Assembly (NCBI RefSeq): GCF_020880415.1
Contig: NZ_JAJIUJ010000103.1
Location: 62,001-126,000 of the forward strand
Length of the DNA stretch: 64,000 nt
Source: Xanthomonas euvesicatoria pv. euvesicatoria
Lineage (GTDB): Bacteria; Pseudomonadota; Gammaproteobacteria; Xanthomonadales; Xanthomonadaceae
Reading direction: 5' to 3'
The notes below the pieces were generated by a model. That model was not told the DNA's origin. It saw nothing but the letters and a program-made list of their open reading frames with translations, and searched no databases. A program made the position numbers and the translations under genes. Positions 45,139-54,324 of the stretch are shown here, in pieces (the stretch's first letter is position 1; each line of letters opens with the position of its first letter).

Positions 45139-47256
45139 TCACCCCGCCGCGATCAGCTTGACCATATCGGCCGGGCTCAACGGCCTGCTGAACCAATAGC
45201 CCTGCCCCAGGTCGCAACCGCGCTCGCGCAACAGATTGAATTGCGCTTCCTGCTCGATGCCTTCGGCAACCACGGTGATTCCCAGCGAGTGCGCCATGTT
45301 GATGATCGCGGTGGTCAGCGCCAGATCGTCCGGGTCGCGCTGCAGGTCGGCAACGAAACTCTTGTCGATCTTGACCCCGTCCACCGGCACCTGACGCAGA
45401 TGGCTCAAGCCGGAGAAGCCGGTGCCGAAATCGTCCAGCCATACCTTCACGCCGGTGCGGTGCAGTTGGTCGAGCAGGCTGGCCGCCATCATCTCGTCGC
45501 CAATCACCGCGGTCTCGGTCAGCTCCAGATGCAGGCGCGCGGCCGGCAGCCCCGACTCGGCCAGGCACCCGGCCACGGTTTCGATCAGCGCACCGCTGCG
45601 CAGTTGCCGCGGCGAAACATTGACCGACACGAACAAACCCTCGCCCACCACTGGCCACTGCGCCGCCTCCAGGCAGGCCGCGCGCAGCACCTTGGGGCCG
45701 ATCACTTCGATCAGGCCGCTCTGCTCGGCAATATCGATAAAGGTGGACGGCGCGATCGTTCCCAGCGCCGGATGCTGCCAGCGCAGCAGCACCTCCACGC
45801 CCACCAGCACACGGTCGCTGGTGCGGTAGATCGGCTGGTAGACCAGGCGCAGCTCGTCGCGTTCCCAGGCCCCGCGCAACTCGTGCTCCATGTGCACGCG
45901 GCGCTCCACCGCGTGATCGGCGGCGCGGCTGTAGAAGCGATGGCAGTTCTTGCCGGCGACCTTGGCCTGGTACATGGCGATGTCGCCGTTCTTCAGCAGC
46001 GCGGTGGCATCGCGCGCATCATCGGGGAACAGCGTGATGCCGATCGAGGTCCCCAGGAACACCTCGCGGCCCTGCACGTTCAACGGCCGGCTCAGTTCGT
46101 GCACCAGCCGGTCGGCCAGTTGCGCCGCCAGCAGGCTCACATCGCCGCTCTGCAGCAGGATCACGAACTCATCGCCGCCAAAGCGCGCCAGAATTGCATC
46201 GTCGCCGCCCAGCGCGGCAACTGCGCGGCTGATGCGGCTGGCGAACTGCAGCAAGGCCTCGTCGCCGGCCTCATGGCCAAGCGTGTCGTTGACGCGTTTG
46301 AAGTCGTCGATATCGGCAAACAGCAAGGCCAGCTTGCTGTCGGTGCTGCGCGCGGTGTGGAGCAGATGATCCAGACCCTCGCGAAAGCCCAGCCGGTTGG
46401 TCAGCCCGGTCAACGCGTCGGTGTAGGCCATGTGCCGCACTTCGCGGTCGTGCCGGGCGATGCTTTCGCTCATGCGCCCGAACGCCGAAATCAACTCGCC
46501 GATCTCGTCGTTGCGGGGGTGCGGCGGCAGCTGCACCGCGTAGTCGCCCCGTTCGATCTGCCTTGCCGCTGCCGCCAGCAACCGAATCGGCGCCACCAGC
46601 GTGCGCTGCACGTAGATGGCCAGCAACACGCCCAGCCCGACCAGCGCAGCCAGCAGGACCAGCAACCACCCCAGATCACGCTTGCCGATGGCGTTGAGGT
46701 TCTGCACCAGGGTGAGATTGGCGCCGGATTCGATCTTGCGCACCCGCTCGCGCGACATGCCCACGCGCACGCCACCGATGCGCTGGTCGCCGATCTTGAT
46801 CGGCACCGTCACATCCAGCACCTCCGGCGAGGACTGCAACACCATCGCCTGCGCCGCCAGCGCCTTGGCGGCGAGCGGATCGGTCATGGCCTGCCCGTAA
46901 CGCTGCAAGGTCGGCGTGCCGTCATGCACCAGCCGGCCATGGCGGTCGAACACCAGCACATAGCTCACCACCTGCTGGCGCGAGGCATTGCGCACCAGCG
47001 CCCCCACCGCGCCCAGGTCCGAGTAATACAAGGGGTTGGCCAAGCCGGAAGCCAGCTCGGTCGCCAGCGTTTCGCCGCGCGTGCGCAGGCTGCGATCGAA
47101 CAGCTCGTGCAGGATCTGCGCACTCAAACCGCGCACCTCGCGTTGCATCGCGCTTTGTCGCTGCAGCAGCGAAGCCAGGATCGCACCGACCAGCAGCAGC
47201 GTCAGCGCCATCACCAGGAGAAAGCGTGCCTGCAAGCCGAAGCGCACCTGAGTCAT
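45139..47256 (-). CDS. Membrane-bound GGDEF-EAL cyclic-di-GMP regulator
   Basis: A 705-residue inner-membrane protein. Helix 1 at about residues 11-31, a periplasmic sensor, helix 2 at about 195-215 and a HAMP-like linker, then GGDEF (RFGGDEFVIL, about residue 365) and EAL domains. The EAL domain has EVLLRW (EAL as EVL), ELTETAV, DDFGTG, KIDKSFV and AEGIEQ, so both enzyme domains look intact. It could make or degrade c-di-GMP. Its ATG overlaps the stop of the binding-protein gene by 4 bases, so the pair is translated together. Confidence 0.9.
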   Translation of the reverse strand: MTQVRFGLQARFLLVMALTLLLVGAILASLLQRQSAMQREVRGLSAQILHELFDRSLRTRGETLATELASGLANPLYYSDLGAVGALVRNASRQQVVSYVLVFDRHGRLVHDGTPTLQRYGQAMTDPLAAKALAAQAMVLQSSPEVLDVTVPIKIGDQRIGGVRVGMSRERVRKIESGANLTLVQNLNAIGKRDLGWLLVLLAALVGLGVLLAIYVQRTLVAPIRLLAAAARQIERGDYAVQLPPHPRNDEIGELISAFGRMSESIARHDREVRHMAYTDALTGLTNRLGFREGLDHLLHTARSTDSKLALLFADIDDFKRVNDTLGHEAGDEALLQFASRISRAVAALGGDDAILARFGGDEFVILLQSGDVSLLAAQLADRLVHELSRPLNVQGREVFLGTSIGITLFPDDARDATALLKNGDIAMYQAKVAGKNCHRFYSRAADHAVERRVHMEHELRGAWERDELRLVYQPIYRTSDRVLVGVEVLLRWQHPALGTIAPSTFIDIAEQSGLIEVIGPKVLRAACLEAAQWPVVGEGLFVSVNVSPRQLRSGALIETVAGCLAESGLPAARLHLELTETAVIGDEMMAASLLDQLHRTGVKVWLDDFGTGFSGLSHLRQVPVDGVKIDKSFVADLQRDPDDLALTTAIINMAHSLGITVVAEGIEQEAQFNLLRERGCDLGQGYWFSRPLSPADMVKLIAAG

Positions 47257-48182
47257 TCCACGTGATCCATGACGCGTTGCACGCCCGCGCTCAACTCTTG
47301 CAGACGTCGGCGGCTAGCGGGATCCAGCGGATGGAACCCGGTAGTGTCGAAAAAGCGCTTCAGCGCCGGGCCCGCCTTGGGGTCGGAGGCGGCCTGCAGC
47401 AACACCACCCGCAGACGCTGCTCCACGGCCGGGTCCATTCCTGCGCGCACCATTTCCACCGCGCGCGGCACCGGCGCAGTGCGGTGCACGATGCGGAAGT
47501 CGCGCTTGAACACCGGTGGCATGTGGCGTTCGTCGTCCCAATCGACGTTGCTGAGCGCGCCCACGTCGATCAGATGTTTGTGCACGAACGCGGCAACGTT
47601 CAATTTCGACCCCACCATCAGATAGCCGGCCGATCCGCGTGCCGGGGTGTCGTCGGCCGACAGCAGCACATCGCATGCGATGCCGTTGCGCAGCAGTTCG
47701 AGCACCGGTAGCAGGTAGCCGCTGGTGGACGAGGCGTTCTGCAATGCCAGGGTATGGCCGCGCAACTGCGACAGCGACTGGATCGGGCTGTCGCGGCGCA
47801 CGAAGAACACCGTGTGGAAGTCGCGCAGTCCGCCACGCTCGGTCATGAGCAAGGGATGCGCGCTGCCGCGCTGTTCCAGCAGCATCGCCGCACCGGTCGT
47901 TTCGCTGACCCAATCGACCCGGCCGCGCCGCAGATAGCTGGACATCTGGCGCGCATCGGGCGCCATCAGGATTTCGCCGCGGCGGATCCCGACCTCGCGC
48001 ATGCGCGGCACCACGTAATCCAGCAAGGGCTTGAGCTGCTCGTAATGGCTGGCGGGATCATCGCTGATCCGTCCAAGCACCAGGACCGAGGAAGGCGCTG
48101 CCGCAGCCGTCACGGCCAAGCCTGCCCCGGCAATCAGCCAGCAGGCAATCAGACACCATCGTAGACCGCGCAAAACGGACAC
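47253..48182 (-). CDS. Periplasmic substrate-binding protein (PhnD/SsuA-like) paired with GGDEF-EAL
   Basis: A 309-residue protein with a signal peptide (CLIACWLIAGAGLAVTAAAA). The fold is that of phosphate/phosphonate-type binding proteins: LVLGRISDDPASHYEQLKPLLDYVV, SYLRRGRVDWVSE, LRDFHTVFFVRRDSPI, LALQNASSTSGYLLP. No transporter genes are near. Instead the c-di-GMP gene follows with a 4-base overlap, which suggests that it is the sensory partner of that membrane protein. The ligand is unknown. Confidence 0.85.
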   Translation of the reverse strand: MSVLRGLRWCLIACWLIAGAGLAVTAAAAPSSVLVLGRISDDPASHYEQLKPLLDYVVPRMREVGIRRGEILMAPDARQMSSYLRRGRVDWVSETTGAAMLLEQRGSAHPLLMTERGGLRDFHTVFFVRRDSPIQSLSQLRGHTLALQNASSTSGYLLPVLELLRNGIACDVLLSADDTPARGSAGYLMVGSKLNVAAFVHKHLIDVGALSNVDWDDERHMPPVFKRDFRIVHRTAPVPRAVEMVRAGMDPAVEQRLRVVLLQAASDPKAGPALKRFFDTTGFHPLDPASRRRLQELSAGVQRVMDHVE

Positions 48183-48233
48183 TCCCCTAGAGCCGCGGAC
48201 AGCCTAGCCGAATCTTTGAAGATGTGACAGACG

Positions 48234-48998
48234 TCAGTTTCCGGCCTGCTTGGCAAGCATGGCCATGCGCTGCGCATCGGACAGGATGCCGCGAATCAGC
48301 CGCACCTCCTGCTCGGTCATCTCTGCGCGCAGCAACAACCGGCGCAACTTGCGCATCGCCGACTCCGGCGCACGGCCCTTGTGGAAGTCGATCTCGTCCA
48401 GCGTGTCGCCCAGCTGGCCGAACATCCCTTCCAGCTGTGCGTGGCTGGCCGGCCCGTCACGCAAGCCCGGAGCCGCTGCCGGCGCGCGTTCGGCCTGGCC
48501 TGCCGCCAGCTGCGCCAGTCGCACTTCGTACGCCAGCACCTGCACGGCCGCGGCCAGATTGAGCGAACTGAACTGCGGATCGGAGGGAATGTGGACCGCG
48601 GCGTGGCACAGCTGCAGCTCGTCGTTGGTCAGACCGGTACGCTCGCGGCCGAATACGAAGGCCACCTCGGCCGGCTCGCCCGCCTTGGCCAGGGCACGCT
48701 GCGCGCCCTCGTCCGGCAGCAGTTCTTCCAGCGCCACCCGGCGCGCGCGCGCAGTGCAGCCAATCACCAGCGTGCAGTCGGCCACCGCCTCGCCCAGTGT
48801 CGCGAAGATCGGCGCCTGGCTCAGCACGTCTTCTGCGCCGGCCGAGCGCCGATAGGCGTCTTCGTCGAGTGCGCGCTCCGGCGCCACCAGCACCAGGCGC
48901 GAAACCCCCATGGTCTTCATCGCACGCGCTGCAGCGCCGATGTTGCCTGGATGCTGGGTACCCACAAGAACAAATCGGATGCGCTGGCTGACGGACAT
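48234..48998 (-). CDS. trmJ: tRNA (cytidine/uridine-2'-O-)methyltransferase TrmJ
   Basis: A 254-residue SPOUT-fold methyltransferase acting on tRNA position 32. Motifs: [37 protein letters not shown] and [16 protein letters not shown]. The C-terminal part (from about 160) is the longer TrmJ extension. The start at 48998 ([10 protein letters not shown]) fits the family. It is divergent from suhB, as in many proteobacteria. Confidence 0.93.
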   Translation of the reverse strand: MSVSQRIRFVLVGTQHPGNIGAAARAMKTMGVSRLVLVAPERALDEDAYRRSAGAEDVLSQAPIFATLGEAVADCTLVIGCTARARRVALEELLPDEGAQRALAKAGEPAEVAFVFGRERTGLTNDELQLCHAAVHIPSDPQFSSLNLAAAVQVLAYEVRLAQLAAGQAERAPAAAPGLRDGPASHAQLEGMFGQLGDTLDEIDFHKGRAPESAMRKLRRLLLRAEMTEQEVRLIRGILSDAQRMAMLAKQAGN

Positions 48999-49115
48999 GA
49001 ACGGAGATCGGGAAGCTGTTCGGCCGTAGATGGTAAACTGCGCGGCCGGCTTTCGCGCCGGACCGCTCTTTTACCTTCGCCATTGTCCGATTCTGCCTTC
49101 ACGGGAGCTTTCACC

Positions 49116-49949
49116 ATGCAGAAACCCGCCGTCACCGTCATGGTCAAAGCCGCCCGCCTCGCCGGCAATGTGCTGTTGCGCGGCATCAACAAGCTCGATG
49201 CGCTCAATGTGGTGCAGAAAGGCCGCATGGACTACGCCAGCGAAGTCGATGCCGATGCCGAGAAGGTCATCATCAAGGAACTCAAGCGCGGCTACCCCGA
49301 GTACGCCGTGTTCGGCGAAGAAGGCGGCGTGCAGGGCGGCAAGAGTGGCCGCTACACCTGGGTCATCGATCCACTGGACGGCACCAGCAATTATCTGCGC
49401 GGCTTCCCGCACTACTGCGTGTCCATCGCGCTGGTGGAAAATGGCGAACCGACCGATGCGGTGATCTTCGACCCGTTGCGCAATGAGCTGTTCACCGCCA
49501 GCCGCGGCGCAGGCGCGGTGCTCAATGACCGCCGCATCCGTATCGCAGAGCGCAAGGATTTGGAAGGAGCCATGGTCCACACCGGCTTTCCGCCGCGCGA
49601 ACGCGCGCGCGCCAGTGCACAGCTCAAGTGCGTGGATGCGCTGCTGGTACAGGCCGAAGACGTGCGCCGTACCGGCTCGGCGGCGCTGGATCTGGCCTAT
49701 GTGGCCTGCGGCCGCGCCGACGCCTATTTCGAAGCGGGCGTCAAAGCCTGGGACATCGCCGCTGGTGTGCTGCTGGTACGCGAGGCCGGTGGCCGCGTTT
49801 GCGACTACAAGGGTGCCACCCCGCCGCGCATGGACAACATGGGCCCTGAGACGCAGCAGATCGTGGCCGGCAACATCAAGATCAGCGACGCGTTGCAGAA
49901 GGTCATCGTCAACACCGGCTACGCCCGCGAGTTCGACGCCAAGTTCTGA
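49116..49949 (+). CDS. suhB: Inositol-1-monophosphatase family protein SuhB
   Basis: A 277-residue metal-dependent phosphatase fold; in enterobacteria SuhB also joins the rRNA antitermination complex. Metal motifs: [25 protein letters not shown] and [16 protein letters not shown]. The frame is open upstream, but GGGAG before the ATG at 49116 fixes the start. Repeats follow its stop. Confidence 0.93.
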   Translation: MQKPAVTVMVKAARLAGNVLLRGINKLDALNVVQKGRMDYASEVDADAEKVIIKELKRGYPEYAVFGEEGGVQGGKSGRYTWVIDPLDGTSNYLRGFPHYCVSIALVENGEPTDAVIFDPLRNELFTASRGAGAVLNDRRIRIAERKDLEGAMVHTGFPPRERARASAQLKCVDALLVQAEDVRRTGSAALDLAYVACGRADAYFEAGVKAWDIAAGVLLVREAGGRVCDYKGATPPRMDNMGPETQQIVAGNIKISDALQKVIVNTGYAREFDAKF

Positions 49950-50010
49950 TCGACCCGTTCGCACTACCGCTGCCCGGCAGACATCGGAACACGCCCGAGC
50001 ACGGAGGCTT

Positions 50011-50258
50011 CCCTGCAAGGCCTCTCGCGACCGGGGTCGCTCCTACCCACAGCGCACCTATCCAAAGCGCAGTAAACAAGGCCGGGATCGCTCCCGGCCT
50101 TGTGCGTTTCGGTTCGGTACCAAGCCAATCCGCGCCGCAACTGTAGGCGCGCGCCTGAGCGCGAGGAGCGTTCCCTGCAAAGTCTCTCGCGACCGGGGTC
50201 GCTCCTACCCACAGCGCAGTAAACGTACAAGGCCGGGATCGCTCCCGGCCTTGTACGT
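50011..50258. repeat. Duplicated repeat block with terminator-like hairpins
   Basis: Two copies of a block: a REP-like CTCTCGCGACCGGGGTCGCT segment (from 50011 and 50172), then AAGGCCGGGATCGCTCCCGG with its inverted end (hairpins at 50078-50102 and 50229-50255). The 359-base spacer 49950-50308 contains this and no gene. The second copy adds a GTAC to its stem. The hairpins probably end suhB and sodA transcripts. Confidence 0.75.
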
Positions 50259-50308
50259 TGGGTGCCGCTGTCACAGCGCTAGGCAGTGCCTGGCGCCGGT
50301 GCAGGACC

Positions 50309-50920
50309 TCAGGCGATCGCGGCGTGGTAGCGGCGCTCGACTTCTTCCCAATTGACGGCGTTGTAGAACGCGCCGATGTATTCCGGGCGACGGTTCTGGT
50401 ACTTCAGGTAGTACGCGTGTTCCCACACGTCCAGACCCAGGATCGGGGTGTTGCCCTCGAACAGCGGGCTGTCCTGGTTGGCGGTGCTTTCCACCACCAG
50501 CTTTTTGTCGGGGGTCACGCTCAACCACGCCCAACCCGAGCCAAAGCGGCTAACGGCGGCCTTGGTGAAGGCTTCCTTGAATTTCTCGAAACCACCAACA
50601 TCCTTGTCGATCGCCTTGGCGACCTCGCCCTTGGGCTCTCCGCCACCGTTGGGCGACAGCACGGTCCAGAACAGGGAATGGTTGGCGTGGCCGCCGCCAT
50701 TGTTGCGCACCGGGCCCTGCAGGTTTTCCGGCAGGCTCTTCAGCTTGGAGACCAGTTCTTCGATCGGCAGATCGGCGTACTCGGTCCCTTCCAGCGCCGC
50801 GTTGACGTTGTTGATGTAGGTCTGGTGATGCTTGGTGTGATGGATTTCCATCGTTTGCGCATCGATGTTCGGTTCCAGCGCGTCGTAGGCGTAGGGCAAC
50901 TGCGGAAGGGTGTAAGCCAT
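50309..50920 (-). CDS. sodA: Superoxide dismutase, manganese type
   Basis: A 203-residue enzyme that dismutates superoxide. Metal ligands appear in [12 protein letters not shown] (first His), [11 protein letters not shown] (second His), and [18 protein letters not shown] (Asp and His). [15 protein letters not shown] and STANQDSPL (Gln146-type) are more like Mn than Fe enzymes. AGGAGA lies before the ATG. It stands alone with the REP block downstream. Confidence 0.94.
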   Translation of the reverse strand: MAYTLPQLPYAYDALEPNIDAQTMEIHHTKHHQTYINNVNAALEGTEYADLPIEELVSKLKSLPENLQGPVRNNGGGHANHSLFWTVLSPNGGGEPKGEVAKAIDKDVGGFEKFKEAFTKAAVSRFGSGWAWLSVTPDKKLVVESTANQDSPLFEGNTPILGLDVWEHAYYLKYQNRRPEYIGAFYNAVNWEEVERRYHAAIA

Positions 50921-51171
50921 GCGTATCTCCTGGACTTGCCGCCCGGCGAAGACCGGGCGTTGCGGGGTGAATGGTAAGGACGGCGGCAGCGCTTACCAAG
51001 GGTGCTGGCAGGGAAACTTCATCCCATCGCATGCCGCACGATGTTCGCCGCACACCTTGCACCAGGTCCCGGTTACTTGGGCGTGAACCGTCCCGGCGCC
51101 GGCCACGTTCAAAGTCGACACAGTCGCGCATCGGCATACTTGCTCTGCCGTACCCATTTCGGACCGTCTTC

Positions 51172-51612
51172 ATGCGCAAGCCCGCTTTGCTCGTTGTCGC
51201 CATCGCGCTGCTCGTCGCCGGCCTGTGGGGCATGCGTGCGATGCAGACGCCCAAGCCGCAGTTCGCGCCGCAACTCAACGCCCCGATCGCCGCGGACACG
51301 CCGACGCGCGAGGTGCCGCGTCTGCCCGCCTTTCTGCCGACCGAGGCGATGGCCACCATCGTGCTGATCCAGCGCGGCGGCCCGTTTCCGCATCCGCAGG
51401 ATGGCGGCGTGTTCGGCAACCGCGAGCATCGCCTGCCCGAACGCCCGCGTGGCTATTACCGCGAATACACTGTCGATACCCCTGGCAGCCCGGATCGCGG
51501 CGCGCGCCGCATCGTTACCGGCGGCACCCCGCCCGAGGCGTGGTACTACAGCGACGATCATTACCAGAGCTTCAAGGCCTTCGATGGCCCGACCCCGGAC
51601 CAGGCACCATGA
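51172..51612 (+). CDS. Barnase-like guanyl-specific ribonuclease, exported or anchored
   Basis: A 146-residue protein. Residues 5-24 form a hydrophobic helix, a signal peptide or membrane anchor. The RNase domain (about 70-135) has GGVFGNREHRLPERPRGYYREY and WYYSDDHYQSFKAF, which align with barnase. Predicted catalytic residues are Glu98, Arg112/Arg113 and His130. Barstar-like inhibitor gene follows with a 4-base overlap (ATGA), so toxin and inhibitor are coexpressed. There are no cysteine or toxin-delivery domains, so secretion is by Sec if at all. It may serve in RNA scavenging, defence or competition. Confidence 0.85.
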   Translation: MRKPALLVVAIALLVAGLWGMRAMQTPKPQFAPQLNAPIAADTPTREVPRLPAFLPTEAMATIVLIQRGGPFPHPQDGGVFGNREHRLPERPRGYYREYTVDTPGSPDRGARRIVTGGTPPEAWYYSDDHYQSFKAFDGPTPDQAP

Positions 51613-52034
51613 ACGCTGGCGACTTCGCGCTGGATTTGTCCGATCCGCAGCAGTCGGGGGTGTATCAGGCCGAGACCGACGATCTGGACACCATGGCGGC
51701 GCTTGCGCGCGATGCCGGCCTACGCATCGTGCGCGTGGATCTGGCCGCCTGCAGCGACAAGCGCATGCTGCTGATGCGCCTGGCCACGCAACTGGATTTC
51801 CCGGCCAGCTTCGGCCGCAATTGGGACGCGCTCAGCGATGCCCTGCGCGACCTGGCGTGGCTGCCTTCGCCACATGGCTATGCGCTGCTCATCGACGGCG
51901 CCCAGGCGCTGGCCAGCACGGCACCCAACGACCGCGACACCTTGCTGGACATCCTCGATGAAGTCGCCAACGCCTGGGCAGCACGCGGGCTGACCTTCGC
52001 GGCGTTCGTTGCGCCCGCAAGCGCCTGCGACTGA
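51609..52034 (+). CDS. Barstar-like ribonuclease inhibitor
   Basis: A 141-residue cytosolic protein of the barstar family. The core (about residues 38-125) contains VDLAACSDKRMLLMRLATQL, FPASFGRNWDALSDALRDLAWL (the barstar NWDAL.D.L signature) and YALLIDGA. It is predicted to bind and block the RNase encoded upstream before export. The first 30 residues are an extension of the family's usual start. The ATG is at 51609, overlapping the RNase stop. Confidence 0.9.
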   Translation: MNAGDFALDLSDPQQSGVYQAETDDLDTMAALARDAGLRIVRVDLAACSDKRMLLMRLATQLDFPASFGRNWDALSDALRDLAWLPSPHGYALLIDGAQALASTAPNDRDTLLDILDEVANAWAARGLTFAAFVAPASACD

Positions 52035-52324
52035 GAGCAGCCAACAGCACGCCTGCGCAGCCGGCCGAGCGGACACGCCTGGCGCCGGCACCACATGCCC
52101 CGTGCAGAAGCGATGGCTGCCTGCATGCCGCCCGCACCGACCTGATGAGCGCTCGCGATGTTTCCCAGGCACCGCGCGGCGCGGTCGATCAGCGCTGGTA
52201 TTTCCGGCGAACACGGATCGCTACGCACCCGCATCGGCCCGCACCCAGGCGCGATGGCAAACCACCATCGCCCTTCGTCGCGCCAAACGCGCGAACGGCA
52301 CGCATTGCGCGTGCCGACCGACGA

Positions 52325-54214
52325 TCAACTATCCAGCTCGCTCCAGCGCGCGTACGCCGCATCCAGGTGCTTTTGCGCATCGGCCAATGCTGCGGTGTGG
52401 GCCGCCATCGCCGCACTGTCGCGCTGATAGAAGGCCGGCTCGTTCATCGCCTCGGTGAGCGTGGCCACTTGCTGCTCCAGCGTCTCGATCAGGGCCGGCA
52501 GTTGCTCCAGCTCGCGTGCATCCTTGTAGCTGAGCTTGCGCTTGGGGGCGGTGTCCGCCGGCACTGCAGCCACGGGCGCGGTCGCCACCGCAGTGGCCGA
52601 TGCCTTGGCCACCGCCATCGCATTGCCGACCGGCGTACGGCGCTGGCGCAGCGAATCGCTGTAGCCGCCGACGTAATCGCCGATCAGGCCATCGCCCTCC
52701 ATCACCAGCGTGGAGGTCACCACGTTGTCGAGGAAGTCGCGGTCATGGCTGACCAGCAGCAAGGTTCCGGTGTATTCGCCCAGCAACTCCTCCAGAAGCT
52801 CCAGCGTTTCCACGTCCAGGTCGTTGGTCGGTTCGTCCATCACCAGCAGGTTGGACGGCTGCGCGAACAGACGTGCCAGCAATAGGCGATTGCGCTCGCC
52901 ACCGGACAGGCGCGTGATCGGCGCGCGCGCGCGCTCGGGCGTGAACAGGAAATCCTGCAGATAGGCATGCACATGCTTGCGCTTGCCGTTGATTTCCAGG
53001 AAATCGCGGCCCTCGGCCACGTTTTCGATCGCGCTCCAGTCTTCGCGCAGGGTGGAACGGTATTGGTCGAAATACGCAATCTGCAGATTGGTACCGATGC
53101 GGATTTCGCCTTGCTGCGGCTGCAGATCGCCCAGCAACAGCTTGAGCAAGGTGGTCTTGCCGCTACCGTTGGGGCCGATCAGGCCGATGCGGTCGCCACG
53201 CTGGATGATGGTGGAAAAATCCTTGACCATCGTGCGCGCACCGAACGCGAAGCCAACCTCCTTGGCCTCGATCACCTTCTTGCCGGACGACTCGCCCTGC
53301 GAGACTTCCATGCGCACGTTGCCGGTGAGCTCGCGCCGCTGCACGCGCTCGTTGCGCATCGATTCCAGGCGCCGCACGCGGCCCTCGTCGCGGGTGCGCC
53401 GGGCCTTGATGCCCTGACGGATCCAGATCTCTTCCTGCGCCAGCAACTTGTCGAAGCGCGCATTCTCCTGCGCCTGCGCATTGAGCCGTTCCTCGCGGCG
53501 GCGCTCGTAGTTGGCCCAGTCGCCCGGCCAGCTGGTGACCTGGCCGCGATCGATCTCGACGATGCGGGTGGCCAACGCACGCAGGAAGCGCCGGTCGTGG
53601 GTGACGAACAGCACGCTGCCGCTCCAGCCCTTCAGGAAGGTTTCCAGCCAATCGATGGCTTCGATATCCAGATGGTTGGTCGGTTCGTCCAGCAGCAGCA
53701 CATCCGGCGAGGACACCAGCGAACGCGCCAAAAGCACGCGTCGCTTCATACCGCCAGACAGCCGCGCGAACTCCGCATCGCCATCCAGTTCCAGCTTGGT
53801 CAGCGTCTCGGTGACGCGTTGATCCAGCGCCCACCCGTCGGCCGCATCGATCTTGGCCTGCACTTTGCCGAACGCATCGGCGTCGAACACCTCGGCATGG
53901 CTGAGTTGATGGAATTCGGCCAGCCAATGACCCAACTCGCCCAGACCATCGGCCACCACGTCGAACACGCTGCCGCCGGTCCCTTGCGGTACCTCCTGCT
54001 CCAGCCGCGCGATGCGCACACCCTGTTGCACGCGCACTTCGCCATCGTCGGGCTTGAGCTCGCCGGCGATCAGTTTCATCAAGGTCGATTTGCCGGCGCC
54101 GTTGCGGCCGATCAAGGCGATACGCTCGCCCGGCTCGATCGTGAGGTCGGTTTTTTCCAGCAACAAGGGGCCGCCGACGCTGTAGTCGACGCTTTGCAGA
54201 GTGATTAAAGGCAT
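52325..54214 (-). CDS. uup: ABC-F family ATPase Uup
   Basis: A 629-residue soluble protein with two ABC domains. Walker A: GRNGAGKSTLM and GPNGSGKTTLL; signatures: LSGGMKRRVLL and LSGGERNRLLL; Walker B: LLLDEPTNHLD and LVMDEPTNDLD. The C-terminal coiled coil (about 560-629) is typical of Uup, which affects DNA stability and ribosome function. The frame extends 15 codons upstream, but those come from an intergenic repeat. ATG at 54214 gives MPLITLQSVDY. Confidence 0.93.
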   Translation of the reverse strand: MPLITLQSVDYSVGGPLLLEKTDLTIEPGERIALIGRNGAGKSTLMKLIAGELKPDDGEVRVQQGVRIARLEQEVPQGTGGSVFDVVADGLGELGHWLAEFHQLSHAEVFDADAFGKVQAKIDAADGWALDQRVTETLTKLELDGDAEFARLSGGMKRRVLLARSLVSSPDVLLLDEPTNHLDIEAIDWLETFLKGWSGSVLFVTHDRRFLRALATRIVEIDRGQVTSWPGDWANYERRREERLNAQAQENARFDKLLAQEEIWIRQGIKARRTRDEGRVRRLESMRNERVQRRELTGNVRMEVSQGESSGKKVIEAKEVGFAFGARTMVKDFSTIIQRGDRIGLIGPNGSGKTTLLKLLLGDLQPQQGEIRIGTNLQIAYFDQYRSTLREDWSAIENVAEGRDFLEINGKRKHVHAYLQDFLFTPERARAPITRLSGGERNRLLLARLFAQPSNLLVMDEPTNDLDVETLELLEELLGEYTGTLLLVSHDRDFLDNVVTSTLVMEGDGLIGDYVGGYSDSLRQRRTPVGNAMAVAKASATAVATAPVAAVPADTAPKRKLSYKDARELEQLPALIETLEQQVATLTEAMNEPAFYQRDSAAMAAHTAALADAQKHLDAAYARWSELDS

Positions 54215-54225
54215 GGCGCAATTGT

Positions 54226-54313
54226 ACGGGATTGGTGATTGGGGATTCGGGATTGGCAAAAGCGCACGCTGTCACGGTGACGAATCCCGAATCCCTACTC
54301 CCCAATCCCGGGC
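54226..54313. repeat. Inverted pair of GGGATT-type repeats between uup and dbpA
   Basis: GGGATTGGTGATTGGGGATTC at 54228 on, and inverted CGAATCCCGAATCCCTACTC at 54284-54312, separated by about 26 bases. Same family as at 8689 and 17630. The two arms could form a hairpin. Confidence 0.75.
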
Positions 54314-54324
54314 TAAAATGCGCC

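Noticed and set aside
45241..47265. Long plus-strand frame opposite the GGDEF-EAL gene
   Set aside because: His/Arg/Gln-rich product characteristic of the antisense strand of a high-GC gene.
50011..50258. Possible CRISPR array
   Set aside because: Only two copies with palindromic units and no unique spacers of uniform length.
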